Part shown: positions 10,501 to 21,474 of the stretch, piece after piece | Position numbering within the stretch: position 1 is the stretch's first letter | Layout of the letters: the number at the start of each line of letters is the position of its first letter | Assembly: GCA_043228905.1 (NCBI GenBank) | Contig: JBHGNT010000015.1 | Location: 13,888,001 to 13,952,000, forward strand | DNA length: 64,000 bases | Direction: 5' to 3' | From: Azolla caroliniana | Taxonomy: Eukaryota > Polypodiophyta | Made by a program: the position numbers and the translations under genes | Notes under the pieces: generated by a model | The model's database searches: none | The model's input: the letters and a program-made list of their open reading frames with translations, nothing else | What the model was told of the DNA's origin: nothing

Positions 10501-12283
10501 AAACAATTAACTGCCTGTTAGTTAAGCAGTGATAATAACGGGGGGCTCTGGTTTGTGTCTTTACATGGTATATTTGGTACACAGATGATTCCCTAACTCA
10601 TGCAAATTTTGCAATATAGGCTGCTCTTGCTGCACTAGCAGCTCATGCAACCAATCCTACAGAGAAAGATAGACTCAAATTTTTGGCATCACCACTGGGC
10701 AAGGTTGAAATCTACTTTCCTTGCAAAAGCTTCTTTATTTCAAGGCTTCATAGATCTGATAATTTTTTTTTCCTTTGTAGGATGATTTTCACCAGTGGAT
10801 AACTTCTAATCAAAGGAGCCTTTTGGAGGTAATGGCTGCATTTCCTTCAGCGAAGCCCCCTCTTGGAGTTTTCTTTGCAGCTATTTCTCCACGGCTTCAG
10901 CCTCGCTATTACAGCATTTCCTCTTCTCCAAGGCATGTGCTCAGCGAGATAAAACTTTTTTGTTTTGTTCAGAGCGAAAATGTATTTTATTTTCTGACTT
11001 ATCACTTGCTTGTGTGCAGATTTGCGCCTGATAGGATTCATGTGACTTGTTCACTTGTATATGGGGTGAGTCCTACTGGACGGTTTCATCGAGGCGTCTG
11101 CTCTACCTGGCTGAAGGTAAATAGACATTATAGTCTAGATGCGGCAGAAATTGCTGAATGTGAGTTATACAATTATTGCTTGAATTAATTAATGTTTTGA
11201 ATCTTTCAGAATTCAAGACCTGTAGCTGAGGTAGGGGATGACTGTAGTTGGGCGCCAATATTTGTTAGGCTTTCGAACTTTAAACTTCCAGCAAATCCGA
11301 CAATTCCAATAATAATGGTTGGGCCTGGCACTGGATTAGCACCATTCAGAGGGTTTATGCAGGTTGGGATATTTCTCTTTTGTTAGTATCCTTTACATGC
11401 ATAATATGTGCATATGAAGATTCAAGAACCATCCGAGGTTCTGAGATATTGTTGAATTCAGGAACGATCTGCGCTTAAACAATCTGGTGAAGATCTAGGA
11501 CCTGCAATGCTATTCTTCGGGTGCAGAAATCGTCATCAGGTATATATATTACCATTTCCTTCATTGAAATATAAACCCAATTCCATAATATATTTGAGTT
11601 TATAATGTGATTATTGATAAAGTTAAAATAGATACTTCTTTTTTATCCCATGTTGACATTACATTGGTGTCGATGTTATGACACATTTACCCACCAGATT
11701 ATGTAGCTCAGATAGATGCTTATACATGAGGATTTGCTTTTGTGTGCCTATATATCATGACACTGGTTGGGATTGCAGGATTACATATATGAAGAGGAAC
11801 TCAACACATTCTTGGAGACAGGGGCCATATCTGATCTCCTTGTTGCCTTCTCTAGAGAAGGTACCACTAAAGAATATGTGCAGCATAAGATGATTGAGCA
11901 GGTGAATTGTTCACAAATTTCTTTATACCTGTCGTTGCCATCAGAATGCATCATTTTGCTATGAGTATGAACCTACTATATCTTATTTCAATGTAGGCTG
12001 CCAAAATATGGGAATATCTGTCTAGTGGAGGCAATCTATATGTCTGTGGAGATGCCAAAGGCATGGCCAGAGATGTCCACAGGACTCTTCATACTATAGT
12101 GGAAGAACAGGTGTGATCACAATGTTTTTTTATAATTTCTAGATGTTGTTGCTCTTTGTCATATATACATTCTCTTATGGGTTTGGCTTAATAATGTATC
12201 AGGCATCTGTAGACAGCACAAAAGCTGAGGCTATAGTCAAACAATTGCAAATTGATGGAAGATACCTCCGCGATGTGTGGTAA
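7526..12283 (+). CDS. CPR: NADPH-cytochrome P450 reductase (18 exons)
   Basis: This ER-anchored diflavin enzyme passes electrons from NADPH via FAD and FMN to P450s. Exons: 7526-7792, 8262-8324, 8744-8820, 8913-8970, 9057-9143, 9228-9264, 9355-9424, 9572-9772, 9865-9957, 10041-10266, 10620-10703, 10781-10932, 11020-11116, 11210-11362, 11462-11539, 11779-11901, 11997-12110, 12203-12283. They join in phase to 686 residues, a normal length. Visible in order: a short N-terminus and membrane anchor (about 15-32), a Ser/Lys linker, the FMN loop '[14 protein letters not shown]' (76-89), '[14 protein letters not shown]' (~136-149), the FAD motif 'RYYS' (463-466), 'RGVCSTWL' (496-503), NADPH motifs '[13 protein letters not shown]' (541-553) and '[12 protein letters not shown]' (~637-648), and C-terminal 'DVW' with the Trp that stacks on FAD. 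The short N-terminus suggests a class I plant CPR (inference). All introns are GT-AG except intron 12, which is GC-AG. Confidence 0.96.
7888..8105 (+). repeat. 109-bp tandem duplication in CPR intron 1
   Basis: Two almost identical units with a 109-bp period start with (CCAT)n, share TCATATATATGAATATTTCT and end ATCTGCAGATGGATTC. A third, partial, diverged unit follows (8105-8170). The intron (7793-8261) keeps its GT and AG ends. Confidence 0.9.
10933..11019 (+). other. GC-AG intron 12 of CPR
   Basis: The exon ends CCAAG and the intron starts GCATGT; the acceptor is TGTGTGCAG. Only this junction keeps the frame (Pro-Arg-Phe) across the FAD-binding region. All 16 other CPR introns start with GT. 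Confidence 0.9.
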
Positions 12284-12342
12284 AAGACAACAGGAGGGTC
12301 CCAAAGACACGAGGCTGTGCACAGCTTGAGGCTTTTTGCTTT

Positions 12343-12348
12343 AATAAA
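12343..12348 (+). terminator. CPR polyadenylation signal (AATAAA)
   Basis: AATAAA lies 60 bases after the CPR stop codon, with a second AATAAA-like site near 12404. Plant signals are loose, so the cleavage site itself is not resolved. Confidence 0.55.
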
Positions 12349-12646
12349 TAGCTGAATTCTCTTGTAACACACCTATAAAGGCTTCTTGGTAGGTAGGATA
12401 CTTTGAAAATAAACAATCCCAGTGGTATTAAAATAGCTACTGAAGTACCTTGTATGAAGCTCGATGAACCAAATGTAGATTTGCGGAATTGAGGTAGTTC
12501 ACTTAAAATCATATGCTGTGTGTGTAGTCAATAACTGGAAACGGGCTTTGATGGTGGGTGCAAATTGGTAGCAACATAAAACCTACTCTGATGGGCTATA
12601 CAACCACATGAATATTGGATTCCATGACCTTAATGGCACATTTGAC

Positions 12647-13098
12647 TAGCAATCGGCAACGGTTCGATTTGAGAGGGTCCAAACCAAACCGGTTTGAAAC
12701 CTAACCGTTTAGAGATGTTGAAACTTGAACCGAACCGAACCGAACCACGAAATAGTTAAACTGAACCATTTAAAAAATTTCAAACTGTTAAGCCATTAAA
12801 CCGGTAAACCGGTAAAACTGTGGTTTTGGTTTTAGCTTAGGTCAATTTTTTAATTTTTAATTTTTAAAATTATTAAAATTTTCTCAAAATGTGAGAATAA
12901 GGCATGAAAATGAAAGGATTATTTAAAAACAAGTTTTTTATTTAAAAAATATAAAATTGTTAAACAGTTTAAACCACGGTTTTTAACAGTTGAAATCGAA
13001 CCGAAATTGAGTTGAATTGTTTAAAAAAACTTGAACTTGACCGAACCATTTAAACTGTTAAGTTGTGGTTTTGTGGTTCGGTACCGTTGTCGATTGTT
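12647..13098. mobile_element. Small TIR element 1, Mutator-like by its 9-bp duplication
   Basis: The left end (CAATCGGCAACGGTTCG) and the right end (complement AACAATCGACAACGG) form terminal inverted repeats. ACATTTGAC is present directly outside both ends (12638-12646 and 13099-13107), a 9-bp target duplication as made by Mutator-like transposases. The inside is AT-rich with many AACCGAACC repeats and no coding frame, so it is a non-autonomous element. Confidence 0.8.
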
Positions 13099-13174
13099 AC
13101 ATTTGACCACAAAATTCTTGAAAATTGTGGGCTTTTGTGGGCCATGGACTAGTATAAACTTCTAGACTACAACT

Positions 13175-13687
13175 AACAATCGGCAACGGTTCGATTCGGT
13201 TTGAGAGGGTCCAAACCGAACCATTTAAAAATGTTGAAACTTGAACCGAACCGAACCGTTAAACATTTTTCAAACCGTTAAACCATTAAACCGTAAAAAC
13301 CGCGGTTTCGTGGTTCGGTTTCGGTTTTCAACATAGGTCAAATTTATTTTATTTTATTTTTAAATTTATAATATTTCATTATTTAGAATTTTTAAAATTT
13401 TTAAGATGTTCCTAAAATGTGAGAATAAGAGTAAAAATGAAAAGATTGTTTAAAAACAATTTTTAAAATTTTTTAGAATTTTTTTCAAATTTTTAAATTT
13501 TTTTTTTAAAATTAAAAAAATTAAAAATTAAAAACCGTTTAAACCGAGGTTTTTGACTGCTGAAACCAAACCGAATCCGAACCGCACCGTTAAAAAAAAA
13601 CCTAAACCTGAACTGTTGAAACCGTTAAGCCGTTAAGCCGCGGTTTCACGGTTTGGTTCGGTTCAAACCGAACCGTTGCCGATTGTT
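13175..13687. mobile_element. Small TIR element 2, related to element 1
   Basis: AACAATCGGCAACGGTTCG at the start is matched by its complement at the end (CGAACCGTTGCCGATTGTT). The interior repeats the design of element 1: the same GAGAGGGTCCAAACC segment, AT-rich middle and AACCG-rich arms. A 9-bp duplication is not clear (a 4-base AACT is shared). It lies 76 bases from element 1 in the same orientation. Confidence 0.75.
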
Positions 13688-13849
13688 AACTGCAACAACT
13701 CTGTAGGGTTGGTCTGTTCTTGATGTTAAGGATCTGTCAGGAGTAAAAGCAAAATAATGTTTTCTTTTTTTAGGAGTCCACTTTTGGAATCAAAAGCTTC
13801 TTATTCATGTTTCATCATGTGTGCCGAACCCTCAATATAAAATTGAACC
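13688..13849. other. No gene seen
   Basis: Short spacer between TIR element 2 and the LINE remnant, without recognisable content. Confidence 0.4.
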
Positions 13850-14480
13850 TTGGATTTGGTTGCTGCCTTAGACAATATACTTAATGTCAATTTGGCAAAG
13901 CACCTCAAAGTGATAGATTGGCCAAATGCCACAAACTGGCTTTCTTCTCTTGCATGTAAATCAATCCACATCCAAACTGTTAAGTTGTTATTTAATTGGC
14001 CAAAGGTTCACATTTCACACATTACAATGAATATTTACAAACTAGGAATGCACACATTCACTCTTTAACATTTGGTGTCAAGAAAGGATGCCCACTATTG
14101 TTGAATTGGAACAAATGGTTGATGAGCATTGTTAAGAAAGATGACATTGAAGAAATTATCATTCGCTATGTAGATATCATGCTTTTGTTTTACATAGATA
14201 ATTCGGTGCTTTTGTTAAATACTTGCACGAATATTTTTAAAAGATCATGAGTATTAGAAATTTTTTATATGCATATGATTTGAGCATCGATAGCTCTAAC
14301 AAATTTCATGCTTTTGAATACTCAAAATAAGGATAAACAATGCATTGTCTATGAGTTACTTGTAACCATAGAAAGCTTTAAATAGCTATTATGTCCAATC
14401 ATAGATAGCATTAAGTATATTACCCATTGCTAAAAGGTAGGAAAGAGGACTTTCTTGCATTGGAGAATAAATGAGATGGT
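13850..14480 (+). pseudogene. Decayed LINE (non-LTR) reverse transcriptase remnant
   Basis: In broken frames the translation shows 'LTFGVKKGCPL' (about 14068-14097), 'RYVDIMLLFYIDNSVLLLNT' (about 14157-14219; family motif YADD changed to YIDN), 'LSIDSSNKFHAF', then 'KDKQCIVYELLVTIESFK' and 'KVGKRTF'. The order and spacing match plant LINE RTs from motif 4 to past the catalytic motif. Many stops and the lost Asp pair show it is old. The first ~150 bases are assigned only by position. Confidence 0.6.
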
Positions 14481-15216
14481 GGGTACATTAGATGTTGAGT
14501 TCTCAAGACATACCTTAGCCAAATATACATGAAAGAGACCTGTAAATAGTAGAGTATCTATAGATACTTAGAGTGTACATTGCCTGATTTGAGTGATTCA
14601 CCTAACTGATGGGAAGCAATTTTTTCTTAGAAAAAAAAACCACAAAGCCCACAATTTTTGACTCAACTATGTTAATGAAGATAACCTCCTACGTGAGAGA
14701 GAGTAAGCTCAAAAGGATTACTAATTTCTTAGCCAAGAAGCTTTGCTCTCTCTTGAATCGGACAACACATAGAAAAAGTTATATGAAGAAGTGAAAATTG
14801 GAAAATCTATGGAACAAATGGGCAAGGATAAAATAATATGTTCAAGAGAACAAATTGAAGTGAGTAAAGTTATAATCTCACTTCGTCAAGCTCAAGATGA
14901 AAGCCCTCTTTGCACTAAGACAACAATGATGATTCTTTTTGTTTGATAGGTAGGTGACATGAAAGTTTCTATTTTATCTCCAAAATTGGGATGAGATATT
15001 ATGAGACTTCGCAGATACTAAAACCAATTGCTTGTAATTCCTCCTACACCATTTAAAGATTGAAAGTTTTCTACATTGAATCACCGAGATTTTATTCAAG
15101 AGGAGATCATAAAAGTAAATTAGATGGTTAGGGAAAGATCATGGGATTATGTAGAATAGATACCGAAGAGGATGAAGTGAAACTGAATACTTTTATTACT
15201 TGAATAATATTATTAA
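14481..15216. other. No gene seen
   Basis: AT-rich sequence with no recognisable coding or RNA feature. It may be further decayed LINE. Confidence 0.4.
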
Positions 15217-15490
15217 TTTACACCACCTAAACGATGGCACATTAATCCTCTTGAGAATCTCAAATGACTTTACTTACACCTTTTATATATGTGTAGGGCG
15301 GAAGATTCAAACTCTTGACCATCGTTTGATGGGAAAAAGATTGAATATATCTATTTATACCACTTAAACAATGACACTTTAATCCTCTTGAGAATCTCAG
15401 ATGACTTTACTTACATGTTTTATGTATGGGTAGGGGGGAAGATTGAACCCTCGATCATCGCTTGATGGGCAAAAGCTCTTATGATAGGTT
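15217..15490 (-). repeat. Tandem duplication, 137-bp unit, tRNA-like in antisense
   Basis: Units at 15217-15353 and 15354-15490 share CACTTAAACAATGACA-type starts, AATCCTCTTGAGAATCTCA and a GATCATCGCTTGATGGGCAA-type end. Read on the minus strand, each has an A-box-like TTAAGTGGTATAAA and a B-box-like GTCAAGAGTTTGAATC. Confidence 0.7.
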
Positions 15491-16207
15491 ATTTACCTTT
15501 CTTTAATTTAATTTCTTTTGTTGATTTGATTTACTTTGGATGGTGATCGATCGATGTTTGTTCGAGCTTGATCCAAAACGGCGTCAACAAAGGAACTTCA
15601 GTACTTCCCTTTTTTCTATTCTTTCTTCTCCCATCCTAATCATGTTTAAGTCAAGATGTTAAAATGTAATCATTCAATTATGTTGTAGTGGTCATAGTTT
15701 GTTTGTATAAAACATACATATGTTACATATGTGTATAAGATCAATACCTCAATTGCCATGTATTTGATATGTGATCTGTCTTGTATGCGTGGAGGTCAAT
15801 ACCTCAATTGCATATTACATTCACTTTTTTATTTTGGATGTTACGTGTGCTAAGAGGCTATTTGCCTCGATTCGTATCTTGATTACATCATTCGTTGGTT
15901 TATGTTTTGTTGATGATTCTTATATATATATATGATCACATGTATACGTATGAGATTGTATACATGTTATAAACATATATATGTGCATATTAGGAATTTG
16001 TTACATTATATTGGTATATCGAAGGTTGTCCTTTCAAGATAAGGATATTGGTGCCCGTCTTCACATTTTTTGTGGAAAGGGCATAATAACCATCATTTTT
16101 TGTTATCCCCATTTGTCACTTTGATTTCTTTATATATTACAATTAAACAAGCATGACCACAATGATATTCTGGGATAAGGGCTTGACCCACTTCGTGTGA
16201 GGTCGCC
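15491..16207 (+). mobile_element. Gypsy-B' 5' leader fragment (plus orientation)
   Basis: This stretch is the inverted counterpart of 26840-27650: shared landmarks are GGATGGTGATCGATCGA, repeated GAGGTCAATACCTCAATTG units (15739, 15792, 15854), the 'CACATTTTTTGTG' segment and AGGGCTTGACCCAC. It is the untranslated leader of a second, plus-oriented member of the Gypsy-B family. It is interrupted at 16207/16208 by the LTR of the minus-oriented Gypsy-B. Confidence 0.75.
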
Positions 16208-16659
16208 TGTTAGAGTTATGATCTAAAGTAAGCATATGATAAGGATAAAAGATAGATATATAGAAAGGAGAGAGAGAAAGAAGGGTGCCGATCCACCCGG
16301 CCACCCCCGAGAAAAGGGATCGAGACGGACTCGAGCCTTGATCGGCGTCCCATACCACTACCGTGGCGTCGAGTCGTACCTGGTGCTGGCGCGCTCGCTA
16401 CAAGAGTTGACCCACCACGAAACAGAGTTTCGACATAGTCAAGATATAATGAAATGAGGGTAGTTAGGCCTCATATTTATAGCGATACCCAAGGCCCCCA
16501 AGCAAGTTCACACTTGGCCTAATGGGTTGTCTAAATCCCGAGGATTAAAAGTAATCCTACCCTTCTTTACACTCTCGTTTAACCCGCACACTTATCCATG
16601 TGTATAGAATACTACGATAAATTCTCACCACGGGATATTATATAGTCATGCCCGTAACA
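16208..16659 (-). mobile_element. Gypsy-B 3' LTR
   Basis: In element orientation it starts TGTTACGGGCATGAC at 16659, just after a purine-rich tract (AAAGAGGGAGAGTA), and ends CTCTAACA at 16208. It matches the 5' LTR at 27669-28069 for most of its length, including a short pyrimidine run and ATTTATAGCGATACCC. Confidence 0.8.
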
Positions 16660-17487
16660 TACTCTCCCTCTTTAAAACATTGCACTCTTGCAATGGAAAG
16701 TTAGCGACGTTAGTTCTAGGAGTATTTTCGCGTTCCCATGTGGCATCTTTGATAGATTTATCCATCCATTTAATTTTAAATTCTCGGATTATTTTCGTAT
16801 GCAGATTTTTTGTTTTAACATCAAGAATTCTTTATGGTACATGTGGTTTAGAAGATAATTCTTCAGAAGTAACTAGAGTTTCAGTTGTAACTGTATTGTC
16901 ACCAGAACCTAGAAGTCTTTTTAGACGACTTACATGAAAAACTGGATGAATTTCAACGCCATTGGGAAGAGCGTGATGATATGCTGATGAACCAATGCGT
17001 TTTAGGACTTGAAAAGGTCCACAATATCGTGGGGCTAACATAGCGCACTTACCCGTAGACAATGTCTTAGAATTGTGAGGTACACATAAAAATACCTTCT
17101 ATCCAGGGATGAATACACGAGGTAGCCTATTATGATTGACGTAAAAACACACTCTATCTTGAGCCGTTTTTATATTATCTCGTGCAATATGCAACATATC
17201 TTGCATATCCTGAAGAAAGTATTGCGTACTTCACAACTCATCATGATGTATATTAACATCAATCGGGGCTCGTGGTTGAAAACCATACATCAACATAAAA
17301 GGACTATATCTTGTCGACATATGCTTGGAGCTGTTATAAGAAAACTCCAAAATTGGGAGATAACGTTCCCATTTTGTTGGTTTTGCACCAATGTATGCTC
17401 GAAGCATGTCCTCAATAATTTGGATTACTCGTTCAGAATCTGTCTGTCCATCGGATTGAGGATGATCCATGGAGCTCATGCTCAATG
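16660..17487 (-). pseudogene. Gypsy-B integrase C-terminus and chromodomain-like end
   Basis: The minus strand encodes 'DHPQSDGQTDSERVIQIIED' with the catalytic-Glu region, 'SYNSSKHMSTRYSPFMLMYG', then 'LAPRYCGPFQVLKRIGSSAY' and 'HPVFHVSRLKRLLG', and finally a chromodomain-like 'FKIKWMDKSIKDATWEREN'. TAA and TAG stops and gaps break it. The N-terminal part and core of the same integrase should be at 22950 onwards, on the far side of the nested Gypsy-A. The core is missing, so about 500 bases were lost. Confidence 0.8.
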
Positions 17488-17925
17488 TGTCAGGAGCAGT
17501 ACTAAGACAGAGAAGTACTGTCAGGAACAGTACTAAGACAGATAAGGAATTAGTACTAAAAGATGAGGATTAGTACTAAGGGAGGTGTAGAACGAGAGAG
17601 AGAGAGAGAGAGAGAATGATGATAACAAAAGATATATATTATGTTAAGAGAATATACAATAGTAGCTAGGAGGCTTCAAATTGACGTTGAACCGAATTGG
17701 TTCGGAATAATGCCTTGTGCCTCCTTTTATAGTGTTATCAGGAGTACTCCTGAAGTTTCTAGAATGTTCCAGAGAGATCTGGAATATACATCAATTTTCT
17801 ATAATAAAACTTGAATGAAAATAATATCCTTCGTATTATAACAAATAGTCTAATGGTCAAGAGTTCGACCCATGTAACATAAGGTAATGGGTTCGAGCCT
17901 TGCCATATCATGATACTATCCCCCC
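17488..17925 (-). mobile_element. Gypsy-A (minus copy) 3' LTR
   Basis: In element orientation it runs from TATCATGATATGG (17925; the plus copy has TGTCATGATA) to CTCCTGACA (17488). It has a (GA)n run on the plus strand at 17594-17615, that is (CT)n in sense. It ends directly in Gypsy-B integrase sequence, which marks Gypsy-A as the later insertion. GTTCGAGCC at 17890-17898 belongs to a tRNA-like stretch pointing opposite to the element. Confidence 0.85.
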
Positions 17926-19098
17926 TTTAAAACGACGAGTGTCAGGAGTCATTTTGGATGGAGGACCCGGTTTGTCTGGATATTGACGATGGAAGTCTTC
18001 AAGAAGAGCACGAGCATTGGTCACATTCTCTATTGGTTCCCAAGTACGCTCGCTGGGACGATATCCTAGCCAATTGACTAAATAGTAGAGATTGTTGTGA
18101 ACAATCTTGGAATCGAGGATGGCGGCAACCTCAGACTCAGGTCCATCTTCAAGTTCGATCGGGGGTGGAGGTTGTTTAATACGACCTGGGATGGTGCTGT
18201 CTTGATAGGGTTCGAGGAGAGAACTATGAAACACTGGATGTATCCAAAGTTGTGGAGGTAGATCGAGATGAAAAGCGACATCATTAATTTTTCCGATAAT
18301 ACAGAAAGGACCTAATCGCCGATAATCCAAATTCTCGCATGGGCGAGTAGTCTTGATGTGTCGTCGAAGTAGCCATACCCAATCTCCAATGTTAAAACTG
18401 GATGGAAGCCGATGACGATCCGCGTAAACCTTGTGTGTTTGTTGAGCTTGCTGTAGATGAGTAGATAAATCCGCTTGTATATTGTGTAACCGCTCCAAAC
18501 GATCCTCTGCGCAAGGATTTGTGGGTAACTCTGGGGTTTCAAATACACACCACCGGGGGTGATAGCCCGTATAAACATAAAATGGTGTAACCTTTGTCGA
18601 TGAGTGGACAGAGTTATTATAGAAAAATTCGGCGAAGTGGAAAACATCCGCCCAGTCATCTTGATGATAGATTAGAAAGCACCGAAGATATTGCTCCAGT
18701 GTTTGATTTGTTCGTTCTGCTTGGCCGTCTGTTTGTGGGTGGTAGCCGGAGGAGAGGTTACAAGTGACCTTGAGCATTTTAAAGAGGTGCTTCCAGAATT
18801 TCGAGACAAACTGGGGTCCACAGTCGCTGATGATACTATCGGGAAGGCCATGATGCCGACATACTTCACACATGACAGTTTCAATGGTTTCCTCACTAGA
18901 GATTTTCTTAGTACATGGCAAAAAATGGGCCATCTTCGTATATCGATCTACTACTATTAAAATCACATCGAATCCCTTAGAGATTGGAAGATTTGTGATG
19001 AAATCTAGAGCAATGGATTGCCACGACTTGCTTGGAATTGGTAATGGTTCTAATAAAAACCATATGGATGATGCCTTGGCATTTTTGCTCTGCAACAT
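17926..19098 (-). CDS. Gypsy-A (minus copy) integrase core, C-terminus and chromodomain
   Basis: This long open frame (about 390 residues) covers the integrase from the core onward. The catalytic triad is in place: Asp in 'ALDFITNLP', Asp in 'IISDCGPQFVSKFW' and Glu in '[18 protein letters not shown]'. Then come 'FNIGDWVWLLRRHIKTT', 'IHPVFHSSLLEPYQ' and a chromodomain 'LYYLVNWLGYRPSERTWEP'. The enzyme would insert the cDNA into the genome. The zinc-binding N-terminus lies upstream, separated by stops near 19099-19149, so the polyprotein is not continuous. It is the best-kept domain of this copy. Confidence 0.85.
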
Positions 19099-19148
19099 GT
19101 ATCACAAGTCCGAACAAAATCTTCAACAAATTGTCGCATATGGGGCCA

Positions 19149-20108
19149 CTAGAATGATCGTTGTACCAAATCTAATGTTTTAGTACTACCAAAATGCCCA
19201 ACTGTATATGTGTCATGACAGTTTTGGACTACTCGAAGACGACAAGAACCATCAGGAACATACAATAGTTTCTTAAAGAATAGAAATCCATCATGACATT
19301 CGAATTGTCGATAGTCCGTACCTCGTTGTTGCGACTGTGAACAAGATGCTCGAGAGGGATCAATTTGTGCTAGAATGGCTTGGGCGAAAACATTTGTCTT
19401 CAAGTCCTCACGTATGGTATCGATAACGTGGGAATCCAAGGGCATTCCGAAGACCTGTGTTGCTTGCAGTTGTGCTGGTCCTAGGATTACTTGCTTTTGG
19501 TTATCGAAAGCTGGCTCGCCAGGAGATGGTGCTAGATACGAGCGTCGTGATAATGCATCTGCCTCCCCTTGTTGCTTCCCCGGACGATATGTAATTTTGA
19601 AGTCGAAATGAGTGACGAATTGGGCCCATCGGCCTTGACATCGATTTAACACACGAGCATTCTGAAAGTAGGCAAGGTTTTTGTGATCACTGAATACGGT
19701 GACTTGATGAGAAGATTCCTCTAGAAAATGCCTCCATTGCGTAAAAGAGTCCCCTATTGCTAATAGCTCCTTATCATGAATTTCATAGTTGATTTCATTG
19801 CCATCAAACTTGTGTGAGTGGAAAGCCACAAGATGGAGCTTTTCATCATCGCCTTGTTGTGACAGAATGCTACCCAATGCAAAATCCGACGCATTTGCTT
19901 CGATGATGAATGGTTTTTCCGGATCAACATGAGCCAGAATAGGAGCTAATGTAAATGCCTTCTTAAGACCCTCAAAAGCCATGTCTGCTTCTTCAGACCA
20001 AACAAACGATTGTCCCTTCCTGGTGAGCTGTGTGAGAGGCAGAACAAGCTTTGAGTAATCCTGTATAAACTTGCGGTAGAAATTGGCAAAGCCTAAAAAG
20101 CATTGCAC
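19149..20108 (-). pseudogene. Gypsy-A (minus copy) RT thumb, RNase H and integrase zinc region
   Basis: This open stretch of about 320 residues starts in the RT connection ('CFLGFANFYRKFIQDYSKL'), passes through RNase H ('FIIEANASDFALGSILSQQG', 'NYEIHDKELLAI', 'FSDHKNLAYFQNARVLN', 'READALSRR'-like 'GEADALSRR') and reaches the integrase His-Cys region ('HDTYTVGHFGSTKTLDLVQR'). The first RNase H Asp is replaced by Glu ('EANASD' instead of the usual DASD). Stops at both ends break it from RT and integrase. Confidence 0.8.
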
Positions 20109-20960
20109 ATCTCACAACGATTGTGGAGTCTGCCACTCTACCACCGTTTTGACCTTAACCGGATCGATGGAGATGCCTTCCGAGGAAATGACATAGCCCA
20201 GAAATTTTGCTTGGTTGCATTCGAAACTACATTTTTCCAACTTTGTATAAAGACCATGTTCTCGAAGTCATTTTAGTACTAAAAGTACATGAGAATCATG
20301 CTCTTCTTGGGTATTCGAATAAACAAGTAGATCATCCAAATAGATGATCAAACAAACATCCAAGAGATCTCAGAATATATCATTTGCCATGTGCTGGAAG
20401 ACTACTGGCACATTAGTGAGGCCGAATGACATGACCGTATACTCGGAGTGCCCATATCTGGTGCGAAACATAGTCTTCCATTCATCTCCTGGTCGGATTC
20501 TCCTAAGTCGATCTTTGTGAAGAACCTTACACCATTGATCCGTTCTAAAAGACTTGAGATAAGGGGAAGTGCGTACCTATTCCTGATGGTGACCTTATTC
20601 AAGCCACTGTAATCTACGACGAGACGAATTGATCCATCCTTTTTCTTGACGAAGAAAATGGGTGCGCCGGCTGGAGATTTCGAATGTCGAATAAAACCAT
20701 TTGCCAAATTCTCCTCTATATAGGCTCAAAGGACTTCTAGCTCGGTTGGTGACAAATTCTAGATCGGTCCCCATGGTGGTTCTTTTCCTGGTTCTAAATC
20801 GATGGGGCAATCATACAGTTGATGGTGAGGAAGCGTATTGGCTTGTACTTTATCGAACACATCGGCATAATGACGATAATTCTCTGGAAGTTGAACGGTG
20901 GACTCCTCTTTAGTGGCGTTGGAGGGTTTTACTAATACTGCGAAGAGAAACATTTCTTCC
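20109..20960 (-). pseudogene. Gypsy-A (minus copy) reverse transcriptase, frameshifted
   Basis: Pieces in more than one frame give 'HHQLYDCPIDLEPGKEPPWG', '[20 protein letters not shown]', '[20 protein letters not shown]', 'FFTKIDL', then after a frameshift near 20500 '[19 protein letters not shown]' and 'IIYLDDLLVYSNTQEEH', where the catalytic Asp pair is kept. In-frame stops fall near 20757 and 20370. This is the region deleted in the plus copy. Confidence 0.8.
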
Positions 20961-21052
20961 TTGCGTCCTTCCTCACGAAACTGATGTAACGAAATGGTTG
21001 CAATCTTATGAGTAGATCCTTGGGTTTGTCAATACCAGATTTCTCTTGTTCT

Positions 21053-21448
21053 TCAATCTATGTCTAGGTTATGTAATTCGAACCATGGTAATCCCAAAAC
21101 AATGGGATGTTCTGGGATACTAATTATATTAAATGATACTACACATGCTAAATTATCTAGGACAATATTAATGGGCTCTAACTCTTCTATGATATTTCCG
21201 GAAGCAATGGGACGACCATCAATGACTACTACAGAGGTTGGACACGGGAGTTTTCTTAGGGATATTTGATGAGCTTGGGCAAAATTCCTATCCATGAAGC
21301 AAGAATTAGCTTCGGAATCTAGGATTGCTGAGACATGTACTGAAGAGGTACTTTTTGTACTAATGGTTACTTGGGCTAAGAACACATTGCTAACTTGCTT
21401 AGAGGGAATGGAACCACTAATGGGTTGCAAAGATCTAGGGTTGTCCAA
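21053..21448 (-). pseudogene. Gypsy-A (minus copy) retropepsin with altered active site
   Basis: The frame matches the plus copy ('SGSIPSKQVSNVFLAQ', 'CFMDRNFAQAHQISLRKL', 'VVVIDGRPIASGNIIEELEP', 'PIVLGLPWFELHNLDID'). The active site reads Asp-Ser-Glu-Ala ('AILDSEANSCFM') where the plus copy has Asp-Ser-Gly-Ala. The glycine is conserved in retropepsins, so this protease is probably dead even though the frame is open. Confidence 0.8.
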
Positions 21449-21474
21449 CCAAACGACTCCTATTTTGGCTGGAC

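Noticed and set aside
10811-10932. Intron starting at GTAATG within CPR exon 12
   Set aside because: The sequence encodes the conserved '[16 protein letters not shown]' and FAD motif in frame.
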